Assembly: GCA_945877085.1 (NCBI GenBank)
Contig: CAMCQV010000005.1
Location: forward strand, 1-44,664
Direction of reading: 5' to 3'
DNA length: 44,664 bases
Source: Chitinophaga pinensis
GTDB lineage: Bacteria > Bacteroidota > Bacteroidia > Chitinophagales > Chitinophagaceae
Positions 26,910-35,712 of this stretch are shown in pieces (positions within the stretch are counted from its first letter, which is position 1; each line of letters opens with the position of its first letter). The position numbers and the translations under genes are program-made. Under the pieces are notes generated by a model. It worked only from the letters and a program-made list of their open reading frames with translations. It was not told the origin of the DNA and ran no database searches.

Positions 26910-27069
26910 GCACTTGATTTGAACTGCAAACTTAGTCAAAATATTTTTATGTGTCAACTTGTCAGACAAAATTCCTAATCCTTTGATATACAAATGATTA
27001 AAATCATGCGACATATATGGCAATTAATTTTATATAAACCTATTAATCAATCGATTATTGAGTAGTTTG

Positions 27070-27077
27070 TATATTTA
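27070..27077 (+). promoter_or_regulatory. Possible -7 box of the DUF3078 gene
   Basis: TATATTTA is one base off TAnnTTTG and lies 13 bases before the ATG at 27091, supporting that start over the in-frame ORF opening at 27058. Confidence 0.4.
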
Positions 27078-27090
27078 TAAAAATTTGCCC

Positions 27091-28083
27091 ATGCTCAAAG
27101 GAGTACTTCTATTATTGACTGTTTTTTGCTTGATCAGCCTACATGCGCAAGACTTGGTGGTGGCAAAATTGAGATCTGAAACATCAAGAAGTATAAAAAA
27201 AGATACCGATACGAGTAACTGGAACTGGAAGCATGGGGGGCTGTACAATTTGAATGTATCACAAAGTTCATTGAGCAACTGGGCTGCTGGAGGGGATAAT
27301 TTCAATATGACAATCAATAGTTTCTTTAATTATTTTGCCTTCTATAAAAAAGAACGTCAATCTTGGGACAATAATATTGATGTCAATCTTGGATTTGTTC
27401 AGTCCACCTCACAAGGCGGTAGGAAGAATGATGACCGTTTAGACCTACTAAGCAAATATGGTTACAAGATGGACACAGTGGGGAAATGGTATGTCTCTGG
27501 TTTATTTAATTTTCGTTCTCAACTTTTTGATGGATATAGTTTTAGCGGCACAAAAGCAAATTTCACCTCTTCATTTTTTGCACCTGCTTACATGATTATT
27601 TCTGCAGGGTTGGATTATAAGCCAAATAATAATTTTTCGATTTTCTTTTCTCCTTTGACATCAAGAACCACATTGGTTTTAAACAAAACATTATCCAACT
27701 TAGGAAAATATGGTGTGGATACAGGTAGGATGATAAAAAGAGAAACAGGTTTATTTGTGACTGTGAACTTAAGTAAAGCCATAGCCACAAATATTAATTA
27801 CAGAGGTCGTGCGGATTTCTTCTCTAATTATTATGATAAGCCTGAGAATGTCAATTTTTTCATGACCAATTTATTTACCTTCAAAATCAATAAAAACTTC
27901 TCAGCGACTTATAATTTGGATTTGATTTATGACGATAAGATCCGCATATTTGGACCAAATAAAAAATCACCTGGTCTACAAACTAAAAGTATTATTGGAA
28001 TTGGTTATTTCAGAAACCTTGCTGTAAAGAAAAAACTGGTTGACACAAAGCTTAAGGCATCAAGTTTATCAAGTGGCGAATAA
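27091..28083 (+). CDS. DUF3078 family outer-membrane-like protein
   Basis: A 330-residue secreted protein with a signal peptide (LLLLTVFCLISLHAQ). The mature part begins with a segment ending WKHGGLYNLNVSQSSLSNWAAGG, the hallmark of DUF3078, followed by amphipathic beta strands with many Asn, Tyr and Phe. This fits a beta-barrel in the outer membrane. The family is widespread in Bacteroidota and has no established function. Divergent from miaB and convergent with purK, only 8 bases apart. Confidence 0.85.
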   Translation: MLKGVLLLLTVFCLISLHAQDLVVAKLRSETSRSIKKDTDTSNWNWKHGGLYNLNVSQSSLSNWAAGGDNFNMTINSFFNYFAFYKKERQSWDNNIDVNLGFVQSTSQGGRKNDDRLDLLSKYGYKMDTVGKWYVSGLFNFRSQLFDGYSFSGTKANFTSSFFAPAYMIISAGLDYKPNNNFSIFFSPLTSRTTLVLNKTLSNLGKYGVDTGRMIKRETGLFVTVNLSKAIATNINYRGRADFFSNYYDKPENVNFFMTNLFTFKINKNFSATYNLDLIYDDKIRIFGPNKKSPGLQTKSIIGIGYFRNLAVKKKLVDTKLKASSLSSGE

Positions 28084-28091
28084 GTCAGGAC

Positions 28092-29213
28092 CTATTTAGA
28101 AATGACTTTGAGGGTATGCTTAATTTTATTCGCTTTATGTGTTAGGTCCTGGTAGTCATTGCTCATAATGGTGACATGCCCCATTTTTCTGCCTGGTTTG
28201 GTAGTGGTTTTTCCATATAGATGCACAAATACATTCTCCATCTTCAGCACTTCGTCTAAAGCTTCGTACACCACGTCTCCACTAAATCCTTCTGCTCCAA
28301 TTAGATTCACAATGGCACTTGGCAAAATAGGTGCAGGGCTGCCTAAAGGGTAATCTAAAATGATTCTTAATAACATATCATATTGACTACAGTAATTGGC
28401 TTCAATAGTATGGTGACCGCTATTATGCACTCTTGGCGCGGTTTCGTTAACAAGTATTTCTCCATTTTGGTCTACAAATAATTCAATAGCAAAAAGTCCA
28501 GGGCTCTTCAAAGATTGAACCACTTTTCTTGCAATCGCTTCTGCTTTCCAAAGTTGCTTCTCTTCTATTTTTGCAGGACTTAATTGGTAGTCCAATAAAT
28601 TATAGACTTGGTCAAAAATCATTTCGGCAGGAGGGAAGATGACTGTTTCACCTTTTGCATTCATGCCTACAATCAATGCCAATTCTTTTATAATTTTTAC
28701 TTTTTCTTCTAAAACAGCTGGCGCATTAAAGCCCAATGAAATGGATTTTTCATCTTCAATCACTTGAACACCTTTGCCATCATATCCACCCTCTGCTAAT
28801 TTGTGCACTGCAGGTAACAGTCCTAAGTGCCCCTGAATCGCATCGGCTGAATGGGTGATCACAAAATTCGAAGTTGGAATTTCATTGTCTGCATAAAATT
28901 GTTTTTGGGTAATTTTATTTTTGATGGTTCTAATTGCAGCTGGGGTAGGATATATTTTAACGCCTTCTTTTTCTAGTTGTGTTAAAGCATCCACATTCAC
29001 CGCTTCAATCTCAATGGTCAATGCGTCTAAATGTTTACCAAATTGATACACCGTATCATAATCTAAAATATCGCCTACTGAAAAATGGTGGCATAAATGT
29101 GCAGCTGGGCAGTTGGGATCCTTCTCTAATACATAGGTAATTAAATCATAGTTTGCTGCTGCTTGTAAAAGCATCCTTCCCAATTGTCCACCGCCTAAAA
29201 TACCTACCTTCAT
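28092..29213 (-). CDS. purK: 5-(carboxyamino)imidazole ribonucleotide synthase
   Basis: ATP-grasp enzyme of purine synthesis that carboxylates AIR with bicarbonate to N5-CAIR. It is 373 residues. The N-terminal nucleotide-fold motif GILGGGQLGRMLLQAA is present. The ATP-grasp core contains EGGYDGKGVQVI and the metal-binding end VNETAPRVHNSGHHTIEA, which is highly specific for PurK. The partner mutase purE is not in the window. It has its own -7 box in the region shared with the divergent ABC gene. Confidence 0.97.
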   Translation of the reverse strand: MKVGILGGGQLGRMLLQAAANYDLITYVLEKDPNCPAAHLCHHFSVGDILDYDTVYQFGKHLDALTIEIEAVNVDALTQLEKEGVKIYPTPAAIRTIKNKITQKQFYADNEIPTSNFVITHSADAIQGHLGLLPAVHKLAEGGYDGKGVQVIEDEKSISLGFNAPAVLEEKVKIIKELALIVGMNAKGETVIFPPAEMIFDQVYNLLDYQLSPAKIEEKQLWKAEAIARKVVQSLKSPGLFAIELFVDQNGEILVNETAPRVHNSGHHTIEANYCSQYDMLLRIILDYPLGSPAPILPSAIVNLIGAEGFSGDVVYEALDEVLKMENVFVHLYGKTTTKPGRKMGHVTIMSNDYQDLTHKANKIKHTLKVISK

Positions 29214-29233
29214 ATCGCTAAATTTTGATAGGG

Positions 29234-29241
29234 CAAATATA
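29234..29241 (-). promoter_or_regulatory. -7 promoter box of purK
   Basis: Read on the minus strand this is TATATTTG, an exact TAnnTTTG match 20 bases before the purK ATG. It lies almost back to back with the box of the divergent ABC gene. Confidence 0.55.
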
Positions 29242-29253
29242 AGTTAGTTAGGT

Positions 29254-29261
29254 TATTTTTG
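29254..29261 (+). promoter_or_regulatory. -7 promoter box of the ABC ATPase gene
   Basis: TATTTTTG matches TAnnTTTG, 27 bases before the ATG at 29289. It places the transcript start downstream of the earlier in-frame start at 29259, which argues for the shorter protein. Confidence 0.5.
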
Positions 29262-29288
29262 CTAAAGAACGATTTAATACAAGTATTC

Positions 29289-30050
29289 ATGAAAGAACCC
29301 ATCATTCAGGTAAAGGATTTAACCAAGTCCTACGGCGACTTTGAAGCAGTTAGAGGCATTAGCTTTGACGTATATAAAGGAGAGATATTTGGCTTGTTGG
29401 GTCCTAATGGTGCAGGGAAATCCACTACATTAGAAATCATTGAAACCCTAAGACAAAAATCTGGAGGGACAGTGATCGTAGATGGAATGAACTTAGATAC
29501 AGATCCAGAAGCTATTAAAAAAATCATTGGGGTACAATTGCAGACTGCAGGCTTTTATCCTAATTTGAATTTAACTGAGCTTATACATTTGTTTGTTGGA
29601 TTATATCAAATGCAGATGGATCCGATGGAACTATTAGCTAAAGTAGATTTAGTAGATAAAGCAAAATCCAAGTTCAAGGAATTGAGTGGGGGACAGAAGC
29701 AAAGATTTTCGATCGCCACCACACTCATCAATCGTCCAAAAATTATTTTTTTAGATGAACCCACCACTGGTTTAGATCCTCAAGCAAGAAGGAATCTTTG
29801 GGATCTGATCCTAGAAATTAGAAACAATGGTACCACTGTCATCATCACCACACATTATATGGACGAGGCAGAAGTATTATGTGATAGAGTTGCAATCATA
29901 GATAGTGGTAAAATTATTGGTATCAATTCACCAAATCAATTGATTGACGAATTGGTGGAGAGTGGATTTGAAAAAGTAAAAGAAGTGAAGAAGGCGAATT
30001 TGGAAGATGTTTTTATCCATATGACTGGAAAACAATTAAGAGAAGCATAA
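29289..30050 (+). CDS. ABC transporter ATP-binding protein (ABC-2 / CcmA-like type)
   Basis: Cytoplasmic ATPase of 253 residues. All ABC motifs are intact: Walker A GPNGAGKST (38-46), signature LSGGQKQR (from 132), Walker B IIFLDEPTTGLD, and the switch His in TTHYMDEAE. Overall it resembles ATPases of ABC-2 exporters for drugs or polysaccharide-like cargo. No permease gene lies on either side, so the partner must be elsewhere. The ATG at 29289 fits the promoter box and the usual family start (EPIIQVKDLTKSYG). The YfiT-like gene follows 10 bases later and is probably cotranscribed. Confidence 0.92.
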   Translation: MKEPIIQVKDLTKSYGDFEAVRGISFDVYKGEIFGLLGPNGAGKSTTLEIIETLRQKSGGTVIVDGMNLDTDPEAIKKIIGVQLQTAGFYPNLNLTELIHLFVGLYQMQMDPMELLAKVDLVDKAKSKFKELSGGQKQRFSIATTLINRPKIIFLDEPTTGLDPQARRNLWDLILEIRNNGTTVIITTHYMDEAEVLCDRVAIIDSGKIIGINSPNQLIDELVESGFEKVKEVKKANLEDVFIHMTGKQLREA

Positions 30051-30060
30051 ATATACACTT

Positions 30061-30588
30061 ATGACAACAGACCCAAAGTATCCCATTGGAAAGTATGAAA
30101 TGAAATCTTATTCAGAAGCCACTAAAAATGAGTGGATCAATGCAATTAGACATTTACCAAAAGATGTGGAAATGGCCGTACTGAATTTAGATAAAGTACA
30201 TTTAGACACACCTTATAGAGAGGGCGGTTGGACGGTACAACAGCTAGTGCATCATATTGCAGACAGCCATATGAATGCCTTTGCAAGATTTAAATTAGGA
30301 CTGACCGAAGAAGTACCAACGATAAAAGCATACGATGAAAATAAGTGGGTATCGATGGCAGACGCATTGGATACACCAATTAATTATTCTATGACTTTAT
30401 TGCATGCATTGCATGAAAGATGGGCTAATTTATTAGCGAGTTTAACAGAAGAACAATGGCAAAGAAAATTATTTCATCCTGGTAGAAATGCCGAAGTAAG
30501 TTTATGGGATTTGTTTGCCATCTATGCATGGCATGGAAAGCATCATGTAGCGCATATCACTACTTTAAGAGCCAATAAAGGTTGGTAA
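30061..30588 (+). CDS. YfiT/DinB-fold putative bacillithiol transferase or metal-dependent hydrolase
   Basis: A 175-residue four-helix-bundle protein. The opening DPKYPIGKY and the motifs GGWTVQQLVHHIADSH and YAWHGKHHVAHITTL are those of the YfiT group. The likely metal ligands are H65, H161 and H165. Bacillus homologues include bacillithiol S-transferases and some Bacteroidota make bacillithiol, so thiol conjugation is plausible, but substrate is unproven. Probably cotranscribed with the ABC ATPase. Its stop codon lies only 2 bases from that of the convergent folC. Confidence 0.88.
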   Translation: MTTDPKYPIGKYEMKSYSEATKNEWINAIRHLPKDVEMAVLNLDKVHLDTPYREGGWTVQQLVHHIADSHMNAFARFKLGLTEEVPTIKAYDENKWVSMADALDTPINYSMTLLHALHERWANLLASLTEEQWQRKLFHPGRNAEVSLWDLFAIYAWHGKHHVAHITTLRANKGW

Positions 30589-30590
30589 TT

Positions 30591-31916
30591 TTATAAAAAT
30601 TTTGTTCTGTCTACTTCAGCGACTAAAAATACACTGCCAATCACAAGTATTAAATCTTGCTGGTTGGCATTTTTTATGGCGGCACTTAAAGCAATATCCA
30701 CATCTTCAAACGAATGTCCATTTAATCCAATTGCATCGGCTTGTGCTGCTAATTCATCTACAGGCAATGCCCTTGGAATATGTGATTGCGTGAAATAATA
30801 CAATGCATTTTTAGGAAGTAATTGAAGCACAGCTTGCACATCTTTGTCCTTCACCATCCCAGTAACGATATGTAATTGTGGATAATGCAAGGAAGCCAAT
30901 TGTTCTAATAGTGCATGAATACCATGTTCGTTGTGTGCCACATCTAAAATCACTCTTGGGCTATCTTGAATACATTCCCATCTGCCCATTAAGCCATTAT
31001 TTTTTTTAACCTGTGACAATGCTTTTAATACTTTATTCGCTGTAAGCTTCCAGCCCATCGTTGAAAGCAATTGCGTGGCCACCAAAACCGTTTTTAAATT
31101 TTTAGCTTGGTATTTTGCAGGCAGGTCGCAGGTGATGGTAAAGTTTTTTGGGAATAGTGGCGCGTCTAATAAATGAATAAGGGGTTGATTGAATTCAAAT
31201 AATGCATTTTGCCAATTGTTTTGGAAGCTTTTAAATTCAATAAAATCGTCTGCAAAATAAATAGGCGCATTTTCTTTATTGGCCTTGTCTTCAAATACTT
31301 TTTTTGTAGCAGGATCTAATGCGCCTATCACAACGGGGGTAGCATTTTTAATGATCCCGGCTTTTTCTGATGCAATGGCTTCTAATGTATTTCCAAGCAA
31401 AGCCATATGATCGAAACCAATATTTGTAATAATGGATAGTTCTGGGCTAATCACATTCGTGCTGTCAAGTCTGCCTCCTAATCCTGTTTCAATGATTGCG
31501 ATATCCACTTTTTCTGCTGCAAAATAATCGAAAGCCATGCCTACTGTGATTTCAAAAAAAGAAGGTTCTATTTTTTCGATACAAGGTTTTATTTTTTTGG
31601 TAAAGTCAATCACGAAATCTTGAGGACACATTTGACCATTAACTTTAATACGCTCTCTAAAATCATAAAGATGTGGTGAAGTATACAATCCTGTTTTATA
31701 GCCAGCTTCTTGAAAGATGGATGCAAGCATATGACTTGTGGAACCTTTACCATTGGTGCCTGCTATATGTATCGTTTTTATTTTCTTTTCTGGATGTCCA
31801 AGAAATTTACAAATTGCAATGGTGTTGTCTAAATTCGGTTTGATTGCAGCAGCACCAATCCTACTAAACATAGGTAGCCTAGTATATAAATAGTCAATCG
31901 TTTCTTGATACCGCAT
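30591..31916 (-). CDS. folC: Folylpolyglutamate synthase / dihydrofolate synthase
   Basis: Mur-ligase-type enzyme that adds glutamate to dihydropteroate and folates. It is 441 residues from the ATG at 31916. The ATP loop HIAGTNGKGSTS sits near 50-61, followed by GLYTSPHLYDFRERI and ETGLGGRLDSTN, all typical of FolC, and DVAHNEHG in the C-terminal domain. The ORF extends to 31943, but that start would overlap the upstream tonB-like gene by 14 bases and adds residues not typical of the family. Last gene of a six-gene unit. Confidence 0.96.
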   Translation of the reverse strand: MRYQETIDYLYTRLPMFSRIGAAAIKPNLDNTIAICKFLGHPEKKIKTIHIAGTNGKGSTSHMLASIFQEAGYKTGLYTSPHLYDFRERIKVNGQMCPQDFVIDFTKKIKPCIEKIEPSFFEITVGMAFDYFAAEKVDIAIIETGLGGRLDSTNVISPELSIITNIGFDHMALLGNTLEAIASEKAGIIKNATPVVIGALDPATKKVFEDKANKENAPIYFADDFIEFKSFQNNWQNALFEFNQPLIHLLDAPLFPKNFTITCDLPAKYQAKNLKTVLVATQLLSTMGWKLTANKVLKALSQVKKNNGLMGRWECIQDSPRVILDVAHNEHGIHALLEQLASLHYPQLHIVTGMVKDKDVQAVLQLLPKNALYYFTQSHIPRALPVDELAAQADAIGLNGHSFEDVDIALSAAIKNANQQDLILVIGSVFLVAEVDRTKFL

Positions 31917-31929
31917 ACAAATTGGGGGC

Positions 31930-32712
31930 TTATTGAATATCAAATTTGAATTTCACCGTCACAATTGAACTATGATCAGCCGAATTGAAATTAATTTTTG
32001 TCAAGTATTCCACAATCGCTCTTTTGTATTTTGAATCGTTGGAGGAGGAGCCTCTTGAAATTTGGATAAACCTTCCTACACCATTTGGATTCACTTCTAT
32101 TTCTGCATAAATGGTAGCAGGAGGCACATCTCCATTGAATGAATAGGTCTTTGTAACTCTTCTGTCGCCTTTGGTTACAAAAGGTCCTCCACTGCCAGTA
32201 AAGGCTTTGCCATTGATGGAGCCATTCTCCACACCTTGATCTCCTTTGCCACCAGCAATGCCTTGGTCCTTCACTGCATTGTAACTGTCTTGATTGTTTC
32301 CGCCAGCACCATTGCCACCTGCATATTTTCCCATTAAGGCTTTTGGCTTAGCAGGAATAGGAACAGGATTATTTTTTGCATTTGTTTTTACTTTTCCAGA
32401 ACGAATTGCTTCGTCGTTTGGATCGTTGGAAACGGTATTAATTTTTGCAGTATTACTAGCAGCTACTTTAGCGGATCTTCTCGTGGAGCCTTGTTCTGGA
32501 GCAGGCGCTTCTTTTGACATTGGCGGTATCTCTCCAGCACCAGTATTGCTATTGCCTAAATTCACCTCCATATATTCAGGCAATGGTGGAACCACTGTAG
32601 GTGCAGGCTCCTGAAATTTGAATACAAAAAAGATCAATGAAAGCGCAAAGCAAATCACACCTGTATACACAGCAGCTTTAATATTCTTTTCTTGTTCAAA
32701 ACTCAATTGCAT
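31930..32712 (-). CDS. TonB-like energy transducer protein
   Basis: A 260-residue protein with the TonB/TolA layout: one N-terminal membrane helix (about 12-32), a Pro/Gly/Asn-rich spacer with GGNGAGGNNQ-type low complexity crossing the periplasm, and a C-terminal domain with ATIYAEIEVNPNGVGRF and a final strand VTVKFKFDIQ, as in TonB C-terminal domains. It would pass proton-motive energy to outer-membrane receptors. The partners ExbB and ExbD are not next to it, although in many relatives they precede this gene. Lies 13 bases before folC and 9 after the TSUP gene. Confidence 0.85.
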   Translation of the reverse strand: MQLSFEQEKNIKAAVYTGVICFALSLIFFVFKFQEPAPTVVPPLPEYMEVNLGNSNTGAGEIPPMSKEAPAPEQGSTRRSAKVAASNTAKINTVSNDPNDEAIRSGKVKTNAKNNPVPIPAKPKALMGKYAGGNGAGGNNQDSYNAVKDQGIAGGKGDQGVENGSINGKAFTGSGGPFVTKGDRRVTKTYSFNGDVPPATIYAEIEVNPNGVGRFIQISRGSSSNDSKYKRAIVEYLTKINFNSADHSSIVTVKFKFDIQ

Positions 32713-32721
32713 AGTTTAAAA

Positions 32722-33486
32722 TTAATGCAAAAAAACGTCATATCCCAATCTAAGCAAAGTGGCTACAATCACTATTAAGAAAATTTTACGAATAAATTGG
32801 TTACCCTTCTTTAAAGCCATTCTGGAACCAAAAAATCCACCAGTAGCATTACATATTGACATTGGGATGGCTACCGGCCAAAGGATTACCCCTTTGCCTA
32901 TGAATAGGATCAAGGAACCAAGATTGGTAGAAAGGTTTACAATTTTTGCATGGGCACTGGCGTGTAAGAAGTCGTATCCCAAAATGGAAATAAATGCTAA
33001 TACAAATAAACTTCCAGCACCAGGACCAATGAAGCCGTCATAAAATCCAATGAAAAGACAAATCATTACGCCTTTGAGTGTAGCATACTTTATATCCTCT
33101 TTTTGCAAAGATTGACCAAGGTCTTTTTTTGTAAATGTATAAATTGCCATTACAAGTAATACAAAAAAGATCACTGGTTTCATGAACTGACTACTCATTC
33201 TAGTTAATAATAAAGAACCAGAAAAAGCTGCAGTAAATGCGATGCTTGTAAATAAAAGTATTCTTAAAAGTGGAATTTTAACTTTTTGCAAATATTGATA
33301 GGTTGCAAAACAAGTGCCAATAAAAGAGGGTACTTTGAGTGTGCCAATGACTGTTGATACGGCTTGTGTTGGCATCATAATCAGTCCCGCTGGAACTTGT
33401 ATTAATCCGCCGCCGCCCACTATAGCGTCTACATAGCCTGCTAAAAAGGCAATCAAACATAAAAATAGAATCGTACTAAGTTCCAT
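32722..33486 (-). CDS. TauE/SafE (TSUP) family membrane transporter
   Basis: A 254-residue inner-membrane protein with about eight hydrophobic segments. The family mark is the N-terminal AGYVDAIVGGGGLIQVPAGL, echoed in the second half by GFYDGFIGPGAGSLFVLAFI, which shows the internal repeat of this fold. TSUP members export or import small sulfur or organic anions such as sulfite, sulfoacetate or taurine. Substrate here is unknown. Overlaps the EamA gene by 11 bases, so the two are almost certainly coupled. Confidence 0.92.
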   Translation of the reverse strand: MELSTILFLCLIAFLAGYVDAIVGGGGLIQVPAGLIMMPTQAVSTVIGTLKVPSFIGTCFATYQYLQKVKIPLLRILLFTSIAFTAAFSGSLLLTRMSSQFMKPVIFFVLLVMAIYTFTKKDLGQSLQKEDIKYATLKGVMICLFIGFYDGFIGPGAGSLFVLAFISILGYDFLHASAHAKIVNLSTNLGSLILFIGKGVILWPVAIPMSICNATGGFFGSRMALKKGNQFIRKIFLIVIVATLLRLGYDVFLH

Positions 33487-34396
33487 GTTTTATTTTTGAT
33501 GGCCAGGTGTTGATCACAATTCCAGAGATAATAATCACACCGCTAATGATTTGAAAAAAATTAAATTGTTCATTCAGAACAAATAGTGCTTCAATAGAAC
33601 TCAGAAATGGAATTAAAGTACCAAATAAGGCAGTCTTTGCAGATCCCATTCTGTGAATAGCATTATTCCACAACAAATAGGCAATAGTTGAATTGCCTAT
33701 CCCAAGATATAAAGCAATGAATAAAAGCTGGTTGTTAAAATGAACTGGTTGGATATAATTCATTTCATAAATTGCAAAAGGGCATAAAAGAATAGTGCCT
33801 ATTGCAAAAAGCACAAGTAAAAAACTATTGTTTGAAATGCCAATTGGTTTTTTACGAACAAATACATTGTAAGTGCCAAAACATACTCCAGCACCTATCA
33901 TCCACAAATCACCTGTCGCAATTCTAAAATGTAGCAAAGTGTTGAGCTCCCCTTTACTTAATAAAACTAAAATGCCCATAATGCCTAATACAATCCCTGC
34001 GATACTTTTCCAATTCAATTTTTCTTGCACTAGCCATGCTGCAAGTAAAGTAGCAACAATTGGATGAATCGTTGATCCAAATAATGCCATATTGATGGCT
34101 GTGGTTGAATGTCCAGCTTGGTAGATCATCGTATTGTATAAAGCAACACCTACCAATGCCATCCAGAAAAAATAACTAAAATTATTTTTGAATAATTGCT
34201 TTTCTCTTTTGAAATTATTGATCGCAAAAGGAAGCATTGTAATAGTTGCAATAGACCATCTAAAAAATGCAAGACTAATTGGGCCAGCCAATTGAATTGC
34301 ATACCTAGAAACAATAAAATTTCCAGACCATATTACACATGCAGTAATGGCAAGGATCGTGCCTATTTGAACTTCTTTGTTGTAATGTCTTTTCAA
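33476..34396 (-). CDS. DMT superfamily transporter (EamA domains)
   Basis: A 306-residue inner-membrane protein with ten predicted helices in two EamA repeats (about 10-145 and 160-300). Family stretches are VIWSGNFIVSRYAIQLAGP at the start and LYLGIGNSTIAYLLWNNAIHRMGSAKTALFGTLIPFLSS in the second half. Members export amino acids or other small metabolites; the substrate cannot be told from sequence. It lies 12 bases after the radical SAM gene and overlaps the TSUP gene. Confidence 0.92.
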   Translation of the reverse strand: MKRHYNKEVQIGTILAITACVIWSGNFIVSRYAIQLAGPISLAFFRWSIATITMLPFAINNFKREKQLFKNNFSYFFWMALVGVALYNTMIYQAGHSTTAINMALFGSTIHPIVATLLAAWLVQEKLNWKSIAGIVLGIMGILVLLSKGELNTLLHFRIATGDLWMIGAGVCFGTYNVFVRKKPIGISNNSFLLVLFAIGTILLCPFAIYEMNYIQPVHFNNQLLFIALYLGIGNSTIAYLLWNNAIHRMGSAKTALFGTLIPFLSSIEALFVLNEQFNFFQIISGVIIISGIVINTWPSKIKHGT

Positions 34397-34408
34397 AATT
34401 GATCCATA

Positions 34409-35710
34409 TTAATGATGTGCAAATTCAGTAGCATAATCACCTTTGATACGTTCGATAGGTGGATTAAAATAGCCAAATTTTAAATCAGGAAATTCTTCTC
34501 TAATTAATTCCATCATTTGTTTTACGCCCATGATCTCACCTGGCTCTGTCACACCAATTTTTCCTAGGTACCAATCTGGATCGATATTGAAATTACGCCA
34601 CTGGATCATTTTTAATCCAGTGTCTTTGATCAATTGTCTAAGTGCTTCATATTCTGCAACCGTATCGGTCATGCCAGGAAAAACAAAATAATTGATGCTT
34701 GTCCATTTGCCTGCGGCAGACATGACTTTTAAACTTTCAACAATATCTTGAAAAGTGTAATTATTTGGTCGATAATAGGCATTGTAAATTTCAGGTCTAG
34801 CAGAATTCGTACTAACTCTTAAACTATCCAAACCAACAGCGGCTAGTGCAGCAACTGCATTAGGATTAGAACCATTTGAATTGATATTTATACTGCCTTT
34901 ATCCGTATGTTTTCTGATTTCAATAATCGCTTCTTTAATCGTCTCCCACATTAACAATGGCTCGCCCTCGCAACCTTGACCAAAACTTACAATTGGGAAT
35001 GGTGCCGACATTAAATGTGGTACCGTATATTCTACTACTTCGGCTGCAGTTGGTTTAAACGATAAACGTTCTTGGTTGGAAACAATTTCTTCCTCGATTG
35101 GTTGAAAAGAAATACAACCAATGCAATTTGCATTACAAGCAGGTGAAATAGGGATGGGACATTCCCATCTTCCCATTGCAAAATTTCTTGCTGCTGGACA
35201 ATGATAGGTCATACAACAGTTTTGCATCAGGTGTTGTACCAATCTATTCTCGCCATATGTTTTTAATAAATGTGCTGCACCGTAGTCAATCGTTTCTTGG
35301 TCATAGCCTTCACAATCCTGGCGAATATCTTGTTCAATTCTTACTGCTGGTACATAATTGATACCATCTAACCAACCCACAGCGGTGTAACAAAATAAAG
35401 GTAACAATGGTGCCTCAGGTAAAGATTCATAAGCTGCAATATACAATCCAGTATGAGCAGGAGGGATGAAAGCAGCTACAGCCCATCCTTTTTCACATAA
35501 ACGCATTTCACCGCTATCTACATCAATACCAATCCCTCTTCGGCCTGGTAATTCATATAAGCTTCCACCTTCAGGTAAAGGAATCCAGTCTTCCTCTGGA
35601 ATTGGGTAGGCATCCCATCCAGCCCTGCCAACCACATACAAGGTTTCATCTTCAAAGATGTTGCCTTCGCCGTCTGAATACAATAAATAAGGGGACTCGG
35701 TTAGTGCCAT
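34409..35710 (-). CDS. Radical SAM protein with Cys-rich N-terminal region, function unknown
   Basis: A 433-residue predicted iron-sulfur enzyme. The SAM-cluster motif is C192-x3-C196-x2-C199 (CNANCIGC), and FGQGCEGEPLL (from 243) fits the SAM-binding GxGEP turn, with an unusual extra Cys247. Before the core lie about 190 residues with seven more cysteines (72, 107, 133, 165, 166, 171, 184), of which QNCCMTYHCP and RWECP could bind an auxiliary cluster. No signal peptide. I do not recognise the subfamily. It lies 2 bases after a membrane protein gene and 12 bases before the EamA transporter, so a link with either is possible but unproven. Confidence 0.85.
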   Translation of the reverse strand: MALTESPYLLYSDGEGNIFEDETLYVVGRAGWDAYPIPEEDWIPLPEGGSLYELPGRRGIGIDVDSGEMRLCEKGWAVAAFIPPAHTGLYIAAYESLPEAPLLPLFCYTAVGWLDGINYVPAVRIEQDIRQDCEGYDQETIDYGAAHLLKTYGENRLVQHLMQNCCMTYHCPAARNFAMGRWECPIPISPACNANCIGCISFQPIEEEIVSNQERLSFKPTAAEVVEYTVPHLMSAPFPIVSFGQGCEGEPLLMWETIKEAIIEIRKHTDKGSININSNGSNPNAVAALAAVGLDSLRVSTNSARPEIYNAYYRPNNYTFQDIVESLKVMSAAGKWTSINYFVFPGMTDTVAEYEALRQLIKDTGLKMIQWRNFNIDPDWYLGKIGVTEPGEIMGVKQMMELIREEFPDLKFGYFNPPIERIKGDYATEFAHH

Positions 35711-35712
35711 AA

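Noticed and set aside
26910-27023. Extended N-terminus of MiaB
   Set aside because: The extra 38 residues show no family similarity and fill the intergenic space; the ATG at 26909 fits better.
34196-34402. A 68-codon plus-strand frame at the start of the EamA gene
   Set aside because: It is antisense to the first EamA helices and has no start signal or family match; a shadow frame.
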